Assembly: GCA_019119635.1 (NCBI GenBank)
Contig: DWWP01000007.1
Span: 1-39,671, forward strand
Reading direction: 5' to 3'
DNA: 39,671 bases
Source of the DNA: Candidatus Dietzia intestinipullorum
Lineage (GTDB): Bacteria > Actinomycetota > Actinomycetes > Mycobacteriales > Mycobacteriaceae
Part shown: in pieces, positions 22,283 to 32,607 of the stretch
Numbering within the stretch: position 1 is the first letter of the stretch
Layout: each line of letters starts with the position of its first letter
Program-made: the position numbers and the translations under genes
The notes under the pieces: model-generated
The model's database searches: none
Told to the model about the DNA's origin: nothing
Seen by the model: only the letters and a program-made list of their open reading frames with translations

Positions 22283-23752
22283 ATGTCGCAGAGCACCCAG
22301 GCCCCCGGGCCCGCTGACGCCCGGGGCGGGGCGCTCGACCGCTATTTCAAGATCAGCGAGCGGGGCTCGACGGTCGGCCGCGAGGTGCGCGGCGGGCTGG
22401 TCAGCTTCTTCGCGATGGCCTACATCGTCATCCTCAACCCGCTGATCCTGGGCTCCGGTGAGGACGTGACGGGTGCGCAGCTGTCGATCCCGGAGATCGC
22501 CGCCGTCACCGCGTTCACGGCCGGCGTGATGACCGTGGCCTTCGGGGCGATCGCGCGGTACCCGTTCGCGTTCGCCACCGGACTCGGCATCAACTCGCTC
22601 GTCGCGGTGACGATCGCACAGCAGGTCACGTGGGCCGAGGCGATGGGGCTCATCGTCATCGAGGGCCTGATCATCGTGATCCTCGCCGTGAGCGGCTTCC
22701 GGAAGGCCGTCTTCGACGCGATCCCGCTCGACCTCAAGGCCGCGATCGCGGTGGGCATCGGCCTGTTCATCGCCATGGTCGGCTTTGTCGACTCCGGCTT
22801 CGTCCGCCGCCTCCCGGACGCCGCGGGCACGACCGTCCCCGTCGGCCTCGGCATCGACGGGTCGATCGCCTCGTGGCCCACCGCCGTCTTCGCGCTCGGC
22901 CTGCTGCTGTGCGGGATCCTCGTCGCCCGGCGCGTCCGCGCGGGCCTGTTCATCGGCATCGTCATCACCGCCGTCGTCGCGGTCGTCGTCGAGGCCGTCA
23001 CCCACGCGGGGCCGTCGGTCGTCGACGGTGAGGCCGCGCCCACCGGGTGGAGCCTCGCCGTCCCCGCCGTCCCCGACTCGCTCGGCGGCCTGCCCAACCT
23101 CAGCCTCATCGGCGAGGTCGACCTCATCGGCGCGTTCACCCGCATCGGCCCGCTGGCCGCGGGACTGTTCGTGTTCACACTCCTGCTGGCCAACTTCTTC
23201 GACGCCATGGGCACCTTCACCGGCCTCGGTAAGGAGGCCGGGCTCATGGACGAGCGGGGCAACCTGCCGGGGATGAAGACCGCGCTGGTCGTCGAGGGCG
23301 TCGGCGCCGTCGCCGGCGGCTTCACCTCGTCGTCGTCCAACACCGTCTTCCTCGAGTCCGCCACGGGCATCGCCGAGGGGGCGCGGACCGGGCTGGCCAA
23401 CATCGTCACCGGTGCGCTCTTCCTGGTCGCGATGTTCTTCACGCCGCTCTACGAGGTGGTGCCGGTCGAGGCGGCAGCCCCCGCGCTCATCGTGGTGGGC
23501 GCGTTGATGATGTCGCAGATCGTCCAGATCGACTTCAGTCGCTTCGCGGTGGCCCTGCCGGCCTTCCTCACCATCGTGACCATGCCGTTCACCTACTCGA
23601 TCGCCAACGGGATCGGCGTCGGGTTCATCGCGTGGGTCGTCCTGGCGGCCGCCACCGGCAAGGCCCGGTCGGTGCATCCGTTGCTGTGGGTCGTGGCAGC
23701 GGCGTTCCTCGTGTTCTTCGGGATCGGCCCCATCAGCGACGCGCTCGCCTGA
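22283..23752 (+). CDS. NCS2 family purine permease (AzgA-like, guanine/hypoxanthine/adenine)
   Basis: A 489-aa inner-membrane proton symporter of the AzgA branch of NCS2. Diagnostic stretches: YFKISERGSTVGREVRGGLVSFFAMAYIVILNPLIL at the N-terminus, ATGLGINSLVAVTI, LKAAIAVGIGLFIAMVGFVDSGFV, NFFDAMGTFTGLGKEAG and GGFTSSSSNTVFLESATGIAEGARTGLANIVTG, which line the substrate site in this family. ATG at 22283 has AGGAAGG seven bases upstream. A palindrome lies in the promoter. The RNA methylase gene starts 10 bp after the stop, so they may be co-transcribed. Confidence 0.92.
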   Translation: MSQSTQAPGPADARGGALDRYFKISERGSTVGREVRGGLVSFFAMAYIVILNPLILGSGEDVTGAQLSIPEIAAVTAFTAGVMTVAFGAIARYPFAFATGLGINSLVAVTIAQQVTWAEAMGLIVIEGLIIVILAVSGFRKAVFDAIPLDLKAAIAVGIGLFIAMVGFVDSGFVRRLPDAAGTTVPVGLGIDGSIASWPTAVFALGLLLCGILVARRVRAGLFIGIVITAVVAVVVEAVTHAGPSVVDGEAAPTGWSLAVPAVPDSLGGLPNLSLIGEVDLIGAFTRIGPLAAGLFVFTLLLANFFDAMGTFTGLGKEAGLMDERGNLPGMKTALVVEGVGAVAGGFTSSSSNTVFLESATGIAEGARTGLANIVTGALFLVAMFFTPLYEVVPVEAAAPALIVVGALMMSQIVQIDFSRFAVALPAFLTIVTMPFTYSIANGIGVGFIAWVVLAAATGKARSVHPLLWVVAAAFLVFFGIGPISDALA

Positions 23753-23762
23753 GTCCGGGACC

Positions 23763-24599
23763 GTGCACGTCGTCGACGTCCCCGACCCGGCCGATCCGCG
23801 TCTGGACGATCTCCGCGACCTCAACAACTCCGACCGGCGACCCGACCTCCCCGGCGGCCGCGGGCTTGTGGTCGCCGAGGGCACCTACGTGGTGGCGCGG
23901 ATGCTCCTGTCGCGGTTCACCCCGCACGTCCTGCTGGGCACCGACGCGCGCCTGGCCCAGCTCCGACGGGAGGCCGCGGCCGAGGGCTGGGACGCGGACG
24001 ACGAGGCCGGTCAGGCGGTGTTCCTGCGGGCATCCAGGGAGGTCATCAGCGAGGTGATCGGCTTCCGCTCCAGTCGCGACATCCTCGCCGCCGCCGAGCG
24101 CTCCGCCCCGCTGCCCGTCGCGGACGTGGTCGACGGCGCGCGCACACTGGTCGTCCTGGAGGGCGTCAACGACCCGGAGAACCTCGGGGCGATCTTCCGC
24201 AACTGCACCGCCCTCGGGGTGGACGGCGTGCTGTTCGGCGCCGCCACCGGGGACCCGCTGTACCGGCGGGTCGTGCGGGTCTCGATGGGGCACGTCCTGC
24301 GGCTGCCGTTCGCCCACCTGCCCGGCAGCCCCACCACGTGGCAGCGGTCCCTGCAGGACCTGCGGGAGCAGGGCTTCCGGATCGTGGCGCTGACCCCGTC
24401 CGGCGACGTGCCCCTGGCGCGCGCCGTGGAGTCGGGGAGGGTCGCCTTTGTCCTGGGCGCCGAGGGGCCGGGGCTGACCGAACACGCGATGCGGGCCTGC
24501 GACGTGCGGGCGACCATCCCGATGACCCCGGGGACGGACTCGCTCAACGTCGCGACCGCGGCGGCCGTGGCGTTCTACGAGCGGGCCCGCCGGGCGTAG
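23763..24599 (+). CDS. SpoU/TrmH family RNA 2'-O-methyltransferase
   Basis: A 278-aa SAM-dependent SPOUT methylase acting on tRNA or rRNA ribose. An N-terminal substrate-binding region (GGRGLVVAEGTYVVARMLLSRFTPHVLL) is followed by the three SpoU motifs: VLEGVNDPENLGAIFRNCTALGVDGVLFG (motif 1, with the catalytic Arg after NLGAIF), FVLGAEGPGLTEHAM (motif 2) and IPMTPGTDSLNVATAAAVAFYE (motif 3, the knot). GTG at 23763 lies 10 bp after the permease stop. Matches the Rv0881 position and type. The exact nucleotide target is unknown. Confidence 0.9.
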   Translation: MHVVDVPDPADPRLDDLRDLNNSDRRPDLPGGRGLVVAEGTYVVARMLLSRFTPHVLLGTDARLAQLRREAAAEGWDADDEAGQAVFLRASREVISEVIGFRSSRDILAAAERSAPLPVADVVDGARTLVVLEGVNDPENLGAIFRNCTALGVDGVLFGAATGDPLYRRVVRVSMGHVLRLPFAHLPGSPTTWQRSLQDLREQGFRIVALTPSGDVPLARAVESGRVAFVLGAEGPGLTEHAMRACDVRATIPMTPGTDSLNVATAAAVAFYERARRA

Positions 24600-24612
24600 C
24601 GCGTCGGACGCC

Positions 24613-25497
24613 TCAGCGGCGTTCGGACCGGAACCGCGACACGGAGTCCGCACCGCGGCGCACGGCGTCACCGACCGTGCCGGCGAACCGGCGCAGCGGG
24701 CCGCCGACCGCCCCGGCCGCGGAGAACGGGAGCCGCTCGTAGTCGTCGTCCTCGTAGGGCGACGACGGGCGGGCACCAGACGACGACGAGGCTTCGGCCT
24801 TGCGCAGATTGGCGGCGTGGAGCTCGGCGCGCCCCGGCGCCCCCACCACGTGGATCGCCTGCCCCTCGGGGGGCCGGTGCGGGCGGACCTCGCGGCGCCC
24901 GTCGGTGGCGAACCCGTGGACCGGCACGTCCAGCCCTCCCGGGTCGAGGTCGAACCCCAGCCAGTCCCGGTGGGCGGCGTGGAGCAGAGCCGTGGGGGAG
25001 AAGGGCAGTGCGAGGGGGGTGGACTCGTGGTCCGGGATCGGGAACTCGCCGGACCAGTAGGGCCTCTCGAACGGCAGGGGCATGCCCTCGTCCTCGACGA
25101 TCCTGTCGTCCGCCCCCGCGAACGCGCGGACGAGCCGCCCGGACTCCCAGCGGGCGAAGCCGCTCACCCCCGTCTCCGGGTCGTGCGCGAAGGCCAACAC
25201 CGTCGGGGTGTCGACGAGGCGGAGCCAGCGTTCCGCGGTCGTGGAGGGCGAGACGGCACCGTCCACGGGGGTCTGCACCACGGTCACGCCGGGGAACGAG
25301 CCCACGTAGATCTCGCCGGCCCCGGCGGACGCCGAGCGGTTGAGCGGGAAGGCGCCGAGTGAGGCCACCGTGGCGGTGGGGAACAGTCGCGAGAGCAGCC
25401 GGCGCGCGAAGCCCGGATCCGACGGGCTGCCGGCGCGGATGGGGGCGGACGGGTCGTCCGTGTCCAGGTACCAGAACGTCGCGACGTGAGTGCCCAT
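24613..25497 (-). CDS. DUF6928-like conserved actinobacterial protein
   Basis: A 294-aa soluble protein starting MGTHVATFWYLDTDDPSAPIRAG, then RRLLSRLFPTATVASLGAFPLNRSASAGAGEIYVGSFPGVTVVQTP, SERWLRLV-like and FAHDPETGVSGFARWESGRLVRAF, then GEFPIPDHESTPLALPFSPTALLHAAHRDWLGFDLDPGG. I associate this pattern with the DUF6928 family; confidence in the family number is moderate. The C-terminal 60 residues are low-complexity and basic (RRFAGTVGDAVRRGADSVSRFRSERR). It lies eight bases after sepH on the same strand, so it is probably translated from the sepH transcript. Function unknown. Confidence 0.65.
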   Translation of the reverse strand: MGTHVATFWYLDTDDPSAPIRAGSPSDPGFARRLLSRLFPTATVASLGAFPLNRSASAGAGEIYVGSFPGVTVVQTPVDGAVSPSTTAERWLRLVDTPTVLAFAHDPETGVSGFARWESGRLVRAFAGADDRIVEDEGMPLPFERPYWSGEFPIPDHESTPLALPFSPTALLHAAHRDWLGFDLDPGGLDVPVHGFATDGRREVRPHRPPEGQAIHVVGAPGRAELHAANLRKAEASSSSGARPSSPYEDDDYERLPFSAAGAVGGPLRRFAGTVGDAVRRGADSVSRFRSERR

Positions 25498-25505
25498 GAT
25501 GCGGA

Positions 25506-26465
25506 TCAGTCGTCCTTGCCGCGGACCCCGAGGAGGACGTCCTCCCACGACGGCATGGTCGGGTGGCGGCGGCTCGAGCGTCGCTCGGGCGCGGCCGGCG
25601 GGTGCTGGAGAAAGTCCTCGTCGTCGTGACCGGTCTCGGCGTCGGTGGCGCGGTCGTGGGTGGCGCGCTCGTGGTTTGCGGGGCCGTGGGGCGTGGGGCC
25701 GTGGGGGGCGCGGTCGTCACGCTCGTCGGGCCCGGCCACGGGCGCGGCGGCGGGCTCGTCGTCGGTCTCGGAGTGATCGGCGTGGTCCGGCACCGCCTCC
25801 ACGGGCGCCGCGACCGAGCGGATCGGAGGCGGAGCCGAGGGGAGCGGGGGCGGGGAGGACACGGATCGCAGGGCGGTCGCCCGGGCGGGGTCGAGCAGTC
25901 CTTCGGCCTCCTGGTCGAGCGCCCGTGCCGAGCCCCCGTGGGAGTCGGGGACGAACGACCACGTCGCCGACGCGTCGTCCGATAGGCCGGCCGGCCACGA
26001 GGTGCGCACCACCCAGCCGCCGGAACGGTCCCGCCACGCGTCCCACGTCGCGAGGTCCGGGTCCACGCCCCGACGATCGAGCGCGGCCCCCACCCGCTCG
26101 GCTAGCGTGTTGAGCGCCGGGCCGTCGTGCAGCATCGGGTGGGCGTTCTTGGCCAGGTCCGCCGCGCTGGCCCGCTCGAGCAGGACGGGCACCGCGAAGC
26201 CCTCGATGCGGGAGAGCGGGACCCCCGCGTCGGTGGCCACCTCCTCGGCCGTGGCGCCGTGCCGGATGCGGTCCTGGATCTCGCGGGGGCGCAACGTACC
26301 GGTCACGGGGCGCCGCTCCGCGGCGTCGGAGGCCAGGTACTCGCCACGCGCGGCGGCGCGGAACCTGTCGTCGAGGGGGAGTGTGAACTTCTCGCCCGAG
26401 GCCGGGACCTCGCACTCGACCACCGACGAATCGGCCTCGACCCCGACGATCCTCAGCTTCCGCAT
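25506..26465 (-). CDS. sepH: Septation protein SepH (DUF3071)
   Basis: A cell-division protein that in Streptomyces and Mycobacterium binds FtsZ and promotes its assembly. 319 aa: the N-terminal conserved domain MRKLRIVGVEADSSVVECEV, GEKFTLPLDDRFRAAARGE, then a helix-turn-helix core RPREIQDRIRHGATAEEVATDAGVPLSRIEGFAVPVLLER. The second conserved block is WDAWRDRSGGWVVRTSW..ATWSFVPDSH. The C-terminal third is disordered, rich in Pro, Asp and His, and ends in SWEDVLLGVRG, a conserved tail motif of the family. GGAGG lies 4-6 nt before the ATG. The position after serC matches Rv0883c. Confidence 0.92.
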   Translation of the reverse strand: MRKLRIVGVEADSSVVECEVPASGEKFTLPLDDRFRAAARGEYLASDAAERRPVTGTLRPREIQDRIRHGATAEEVATDAGVPLSRIEGFAVPVLLERASAADLAKNAHPMLHDGPALNTLAERVGAALDRRGVDPDLATWDAWRDRSGGWVVRTSWPAGLSDDASATWSFVPDSHGGSARALDQEAEGLLDPARATALRSVSSPPPLPSAPPPIRSVAAPVEAVPDHADHSETDDEPAAAPVAGPDERDDRAPHGPTPHGPANHERATHDRATDAETGHDDEDFLQHPPAAPERRSSRRHPTMPSWEDVLLGVRGKDD

Positions 26466-26652
26466 GCCGCCTCCTCGACTCTTCGTGGCCCCTGCGGCGT
26501 CGTCGCACCCGGGACCGGGGCGTTGGACACATGGTAGGGCAGTGGCGCCCGCCCGACGTGCTGACTGGCCGGGCGGGCGGCAGGAAAACGCGGGCCGACC
26601 CGCCGGGAGTGCCTCCGGCTGTGCCGCGCGCGCCGGGCATACCCGCGTTTCG

Positions 26653-26769
26653 GCGCGACACCTGGGCACAGCACCTGGGCGCGACACCTGGACACAGCAC
26701 CTGGGCGCGACACCTGGGCACAGCACCTGGCCGCAGCACCTGGCCGCAGCACCTGGCCGCGACACCTAT
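26653..26769. repeat. Nine tandem copies of a 13-bp repeat
   Basis: The unit is SCRCRRCACCTGG in two alternating forms (GCGCGACACCTGG and GCACAGCACCTGG), with a CCGCAGCACCTGG variant in copies 7-8. Copies are in register with no spacers. The last copy (26757-26769) ends in ACACCTAT and runs straight into the left arm of the inverted repeat at 26763. It lies in the 399-bp gap between serC and sepH, which holds no gene that I can support. Confidence 0.9.
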
Positions 26770-26822
26770 CGGACTGCGCTCCACCTATGGGATCCGCTAG
26801 GTGGAGCGCAGTCCGATAGGTG
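26763..26822. repeat. Perfect 24-bp inverted repeat (hairpin / terminator) after serC
   Basis: Arms 26763-26786 and 26799-26822 are exact reverse complements, with a 12-base loop (ATGGGATCCGCT). It starts 43 bp past the serC stop in the direction of transcription, so it may serve as the serC terminator, though without a T tract. The arms begin CACCTATCGGACTGCG and contain the CACCT of the adjoining tandem repeat. Confidence 0.9.
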
Positions 26823-26864
26823 AATCGCTCTCGGGCGGGGTCATCAGTGCCGAGCAGCGGCGGG

Positions 26865-28761
<1,897 letters not shown>

Positions 28762-28830
28762 CCCACGCTCCCGGCGGGGCTCGGGGGGGATCCCCCGGAG
28801 GACGCTTCGAAACGCGGAGGGGGGCCACGG

Positions 28831-28836
28831 TAAGGT
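28831..28836 (+). promoter_or_regulatory. Candidate -10 element of gltA
   Basis: TAAGGT fits TANNNT, 63 bp before the gltA start, with TTCGAA 19 bases upstream as a possible -35. The 137-bp gap shows no clear regulator site. Confidence 0.35.
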
Positions 28837-28898
28837 GTGGCACAGCACATTCGTGGCGGGAAGTGGCCGCCGGGACCAATCGTCGGAGAGGGAATCGC

Positions 28899-30188
28899 GT
28901 GACCGCAGGCTCGAACGGTTCGGACCGCAATGCAACACTGTCCTACCCCGGCGGTGAGCTGGAACTCGACGTCGTCGACGCCACGCTGGGAAGTGACGCG
29001 GTGCAGCTGGGTCCGCTCCTGGCCGAGACGGGGATGACCACCCTCGACGTCGGCTTCGTCAACACCTCCGCGTGCACGTCGTCGATCACCTACATCGACG
29101 GCGGGCAGGGGGTCCTCCGGCACCGCGGCTACCCCATCGACGAGCTCGCGGAGAAGTCCTCGTTCCTCGAGGTCGCCTACCTCCTCATCTACGGCGAGGA
29201 CCCCACCGAGACGCAGCTGACCGCCTTCACCGAGAAGGTCCTCGGAGAGACCTCCCTGCCGGGGCAGATGATGCCGCTGCTGGAGTCCTTCCCCCTCGAC
29301 ACGCACCCCATGCCGGTGTTCTCGGCCGGCGTCAGCCTCTTCGGCACCCACGGTGACGATCTCGACATCGACGACCCGAAGGCCGTCGACCTGGCCACCG
29401 CGCGCCTGCTGGGCCGCGGCCCGACGCTCGCCGCCGCGATCGAGCGGATCCGTTCCGGGCAGAAGGCCGTCGACCCGGACCCGTCGCTCGGCTACGTGGG
29501 CAACTTCCTGCGCATGATGTTCGGGCCGGACTACGAGATCACCGACGAGGTGGTCCGGGCGCTGGACATGCTCCTGCTGCTGCACTCGGACCACGAGCAG
29601 AACTGCTCCACCTCGACCGTCCGCATGGTCGGCTCCTCCGAGGCGCCCCTGTACGCCTCGATCACCGGCGGCATCAACGCGCTGTACGGCCCGCTCCACG
29701 GCGGCGCCAACCAGGCGGTTCTCGAGATGCTCCAGCGCATCGACGCGGAGGGCGGCGACGCCACCGACTACATGGACCGGGTCAAGAACAAGGTCGACGG
29801 CGCCAAGCTCATGGGCTTCGGGCACCGCGTCTACAAGAGCTACGACCCGCGCGCCAGCATCGCCAAGAAGCACGCCCACGCGCTGCTGTCCAAGAGCAAC
29901 GACCCGCTGCTGGAGATCGCGCTCAAGCTCGAGGAGACGGCGCTGGCCGACGACTACTTCGTCGAACGCAAGCTCTACCCGAACGTGGACTTCTACACGG
30001 GCCTGATCTACCGGGCCATGGGTTTCCCCACCGAGATGTTCACGGTCCTGTTCGCGCTCGGCCGCATGCCCGGCTGGATCGCGCACTGGCGCGAGATGCG
30101 CGAGGACCCGTCCACCAAGATCAACCGCCCGCGTCAGGTCTACACGGGACCGACCGAGCGGAGTTTCACTCCGATCAGCCGACGCTGA
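28899..30188 (+). CDS. gltA: Citrate synthase (type II, GltA)
   Basis: Condenses acetyl-CoA and oxaloacetate to citrate, entry to the TCA cycle. 429 aa, hexameric NADH-sensitive type by length and N-terminal beta domain (ATLSYPGGELELDVVDATLGSDAVQLGPLLAETGMTTLDVGF). Catalytic residues: His in HGGANQAVLEML, His in MGFGHRVYK, Asp in YPNVDFYTG; TYIDGGQGVLRHRGYPIDELAE and HADHEQNCSTSTVR-type block (here HSDHEQNCSTSTVR) are also present. GTG at 28899 follows GGAGAGGG. The long in-frame extension back to 27078 is antisense to serC and overlaps pdxH, so it is not real. A FKBP gene follows 31 bp later. Confidence 0.96.
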   Translation: MTAGSNGSDRNATLSYPGGELELDVVDATLGSDAVQLGPLLAETGMTTLDVGFVNTSACTSSITYIDGGQGVLRHRGYPIDELAEKSSFLEVAYLLIYGEDPTETQLTAFTEKVLGETSLPGQMMPLLESFPLDTHPMPVFSAGVSLFGTHGDDLDIDDPKAVDLATARLLGRGPTLAAAIERIRSGQKAVDPDPSLGYVGNFLRMMFGPDYEITDEVVRALDMLLLLHSDHEQNCSTSTVRMVGSSEAPLYASITGGINALYGPLHGGANQAVLEMLQRIDAEGGDATDYMDRVKNKVDGAKLMGFGHRVYKSYDPRASIAKKHAHALLSKSNDPLLEIALKLEETALADDYFVERKLYPNVDFYTGLIYRAMGFPTEMFTVLFALGRMPGWIAHWREMREDPSTKINRPRQVYTGPTERSFTPISRR

Positions 30189-30219
30189 GCCGGGGACACC
30201 GACTCCAGGAGGAGACACC

Positions 30220-30576
30220 ATGGACAAGCCCGAGATCGACGTGCCCGAGGGCCCCGCGCCCACCGAGCTCGTCACCGAGGACCTGACGGTCGGGGACGGT
30301 GCGGAGGCGGTGTCCGGCGGTGAGGTCACCGTCCACTACGTCGGCGTCGACTACGAGACGGGCGAGCAGTTCGACTCCTCGTGGGACCGTGGCGAGTCCA
30401 TCACGTTCCCCCTCAGCGGGCTCATCCAGGGCTGGCAGGAGGGCATCCCCGGCATGAAGGTCGGCGGCCGCCGGCAGCTGGTGATCCCGCCGGAGAAGGC
30501 GTACGGCACCTCGGCGGCGCTGCACCCGCTCGGGGGGAAGACGCTCGTCTTTGTGATCGACCTGCTCTCCGCCTGA
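30220..30576 (+). CDS. FKBP-type peptidyl-prolyl cis-trans isomerase
   Basis: A cytoplasmic 118-aa single-domain FKBP. GEVTVHYVGVDYETGEQFDSSWDRGESITFPLSGLIQGWQEGIPGMKVGGRRQLVIPPEKAYG is the full fold with the active-site Tyr, Phe-Asp and Trp; LVFVIDLLSA closes the last strand. No signal peptide. AGGAGGA lies before the ATG. It is 31 bp after gltA and probably shares its transcript, an arrangement that, as I recall, is also common in corynebacteria. General protein folding role. Confidence 0.93.
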   Translation: MDKPEIDVPEGPAPTELVTEDLTVGDGAEAVSGGEVTVHYVGVDYETGEQFDSSWDRGESITFPLSGLIQGWQEGIPGMKVGGRRQLVIPPEKAYGTSAALHPLGGKTLVFVIDLLSA

Positions 30577-30581
30577 GCCGA

Positions 30582-30633
30582 CCCCGGACCGCGGACCATC
30601 CCGCGACGGACCCGGACCATCCCGCGGCCGGGG
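30582..30633. terminator. Candidate terminator between FKBP and the acyl-CoA synthetase
   Basis: CCCCGG-(A)-CCGCGG at 30582-30594 pairs with CCGCGGCCGGGG at 30622-30633 with one bulged A and a 27-base loop. The 60-bp gap also holds a 14-bp direct repeat, CGGACCATCCCGCG, at 30592-30605 and 30613-30626. Placed between convergent genes. Confidence 0.45.
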
Positions 30634-30636
30634 CGT

Positions 30637-32538
30637 TCACTTCTGCGGGCGGAGGTGGGGCCGGAGCGCGTCGAGGACGGCCGGGTCCTCGATCGTCGAC
30701 GGCACCGGGGCCTCCTCCTGCCCGTCGGCGATCTGCCGCATGGTCTTGCGCAGGATCTTGCCGGATCGGGTCTTGGGCAGCCCCTGCACCACCGTGCAGT
30801 CGCGGAACGTGGCCACGGCGCCGATCTCCTCGCGGACCATCGCCACCAGCTCCGCCCGCAGTTCCCCTGGATCGCGGACCTCGCCGGCCTTGAGGACCAC
30901 GTAGCCGACCGGTCGCTGCCCCTTGAGCTCGTCCCGGACGCCGATGACGGCGGCCTCGGCGACCGCGGGGTGGGTGGCGATCACCGACTCCATCGACCCC
31001 GTCGACAGGCGGTGCCCGGCCACGTTGATCACGTCATCGGTCCGCCCCATGACGTACACGTACCCGTCCTCGTCGACGTACCCGCCGTCGCCGGTCGAGT
31101 AGTAGCCGTCGAAGGCGGACATGTACGAGGAGACGAACCTCTCGTCGTCCTCCCACAAGCCCAGTAGTGTGCCCGGGGCCATGGGCAGGCGGATCGCGAG
31201 GTTTCCCTCCCGCCCTGCCGGCAGGGCGCTGCCGTCGCCGTCGAGGACGCGGAGATCGTACCCGGGGACGGGGACCGTCGGTGAGCCCGGCTTGATGGGC
31301 ATCGGGTCCAGTCCCCGCAGGTTGGAGGCGATCGGCCAGCCGGTCTCCGTCTGCCACCAGTTGTCGACCACCGGCATGCCCAGGGTGTCCGTGGCCCAGT
31401 GGTAGGTGTCCGGGTCCAGGCGCTCGCCCGCACAGAACAGGGTGTGCATGCGGGACAGGTCGTACTCGGCGACCTTGACGCCGTGTGGGTCTTCCTTGCG
31501 GATCGCGCGCACGGCGGTCGGTGCGGTGAACAGGGCGACCGCGCCGTGCTCCGAGGCCACCCGCCAGAACGCGCCCGCATCCGGGGTGCCGACGGGCTTG
31601 CCCTCGTACAGGATCGTGGTGGCGCCCACCAGGAGCGGGGCATAGACGATGTACGAGTGGCCCACCACCCACCCGACGTCGGACGCTGACCACCAGACGT
31701 CGCCGGGGTGGACGCCGTAGATGTTCCACATCGACCAGGCCAGGGCGACCGCGTGTCCGCCGTTGTCGCGGACCACGCCCTTGGGCATGCCGGTCGTGCC
31801 CGAGGTGTACAGGATGTAGAGCGGGTCGGCGGCGCCCACGGTCACGGGCGCGGCGGGCTCGGCGCGGCTCACCGCCTCGTCCCAGTCGACCCACCGGGTC
31901 CCGGGGGTCTCCGGGAAGGTCTCGTCGGGGAACTGCTCGGCGCGCGCGGCGACGATCACGGAGGACGGGGTGTGCTCGGCCAGCTCGAGCGCCCTGGACA
32001 CCATCGGAAAATAGGGCACCGTGCGCGTGGGCTCGATCCCGCCGTGGGAGGTGACGATCACCTTCGGGCGCGCGTCGTCCACCCGGATCGCGAGTTCGGG
32101 GGCGGCAAAGCCCCCGAACACCACCGAGTGGACGGCGCCGAGCCGGGCGCAGGCGAGCATGGCGACGACGGCGCGCGGGACCATGGGCATGTAGATGACC
32201 ACGCGGTCGCCCCGGCCCACGCCCTCCGCGGCGAGCGCCCCGGCGAAGATCTCGACCCGCGCGAGCAGCTGCGCGTAGGTGATCGTCTCCTTGACGCCGG
32301 TGACGGGGGAGTCGTGGATGATCGCGGCCCGGTTGCCGTGGCCCGCCTCGACGTGCCTGTCGACGCAGTTGTACGAGGTGTTGAGCTCACCGTCCGGGAA
32401 CCAGCGGTAGAACGGCGGCCGTGACTCGTCCACCGCGGTCGTCGGCGGGGTGACCCAGTCGATCGCGCCGGCCGCGTCGAGCCAGAACGCGGCCGGATCG
32501 GCGACCGAACGGTGATGGGCGGTGGTGTACTCCGACAT
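30637..32538 (-). CDS. prpE: Acyl-CoA synthetase, PrpE/ACSS3 type (propionate or acetate-CoA ligase)
   Basis: AMP-forming ligase, 633 aa, making propionyl- or acetyl-CoA. Seen: RWFPDGELNTSYNCVDRHVEAGHGNRAAII near the N-terminus, the P-loop YILYTSGTTGMPKGVVRDNGGH, WWSASDVGWVVGHSYIVYAPLL, VDNWWQTETGWPI (acyl/AMP site), YYSTGDGGYVDEDGYVYVMGRTDDVINVAGHRLSTG, and the acetylatable catalytic Lys in LPKTRSGKILRKTM. The FAAPELAIRVDDARPKVIVTSHGGIEPTR stretch is typical of PrpE rather than AcsA. AAAGGA lies eight bases before the ATG. Its TACCCT -10 candidate lies in the last codons of the carboxyltransferase gene upstream. With ActP nearby it suggests use of short acids. Confidence 0.9.
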   Translation of the reverse strand: MSEYTTAHHRSVADPAAFWLDAAGAIDWVTPPTTAVDESRPPFYRWFPDGELNTSYNCVDRHVEAGHGNRAAIIHDSPVTGVKETITYAQLLARVEIFAGALAAEGVGRGDRVVIYMPMVPRAVVAMLACARLGAVHSVVFGGFAAPELAIRVDDARPKVIVTSHGGIEPTRTVPYFPMVSRALELAEHTPSSVIVAARAEQFPDETFPETPGTRWVDWDEAVSRAEPAAPVTVGAADPLYILYTSGTTGMPKGVVRDNGGHAVALAWSMWNIYGVHPGDVWWSASDVGWVVGHSYIVYAPLLVGATTILYEGKPVGTPDAGAFWRVASEHGAVALFTAPTAVRAIRKEDPHGVKVAEYDLSRMHTLFCAGERLDPDTYHWATDTLGMPVVDNWWQTETGWPIASNLRGLDPMPIKPGSPTVPVPGYDLRVLDGDGSALPAGREGNLAIRLPMAPGTLLGLWEDDERFVSSYMSAFDGYYSTGDGGYVDEDGYVYVMGRTDDVINVAGHRLSTGSMESVIATHPAVAEAAVIGVRDELKGQRPVGYVVLKAGEVRDPGELRAELVAMVREEIGAVATFRDCTVVQGLPKTRSGKILRKTMRQIADGQEEAPVPSTIEDPAVLDALRPHLRPQK

Positions 32539-32597
32539 CGGTGGGGTCCTTTACGCGTACGGCTGCTGGTTCACGGCGCCGGCCTGTGACGGGGTTC

Positions 32598-32607
32598 ACC
32601 CTAGGGT
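32598..32607. promoter_or_regulatory. Promoter of the PrpE-type gene
   Basis: ACCCTAGGGT is a 10-bp palindrome, and the minus strand reads TACCCT as a -10 candidate. It overlaps the stop codon of the upstream carboxyltransferase gene (32601-32603), so the PrpE-type gene could be made from both a read-through and its own transcript. Confidence 0.35.

Noticed and set aside
25563-25985. Plus-strand 140-aa frame opposite sepH
   Set aside because: It mirrors the low-complexity C-terminal third of SepH; Gly/Arg/Val repeats only, no ribosome site.
26653-26769. Possible CRISPR array
   Set aside because: Units are 13 bp, adjacent and without spacers; no cas genes nearby. It is a tandem repeat.
28836-28849. 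GlxR/CRP site before gltA (TGTG-GCACAG-CACA)
   Set aside because: Half-sites are spaced six apart instead of eight, so the 16-bp CRP/GlxR geometry is not met.
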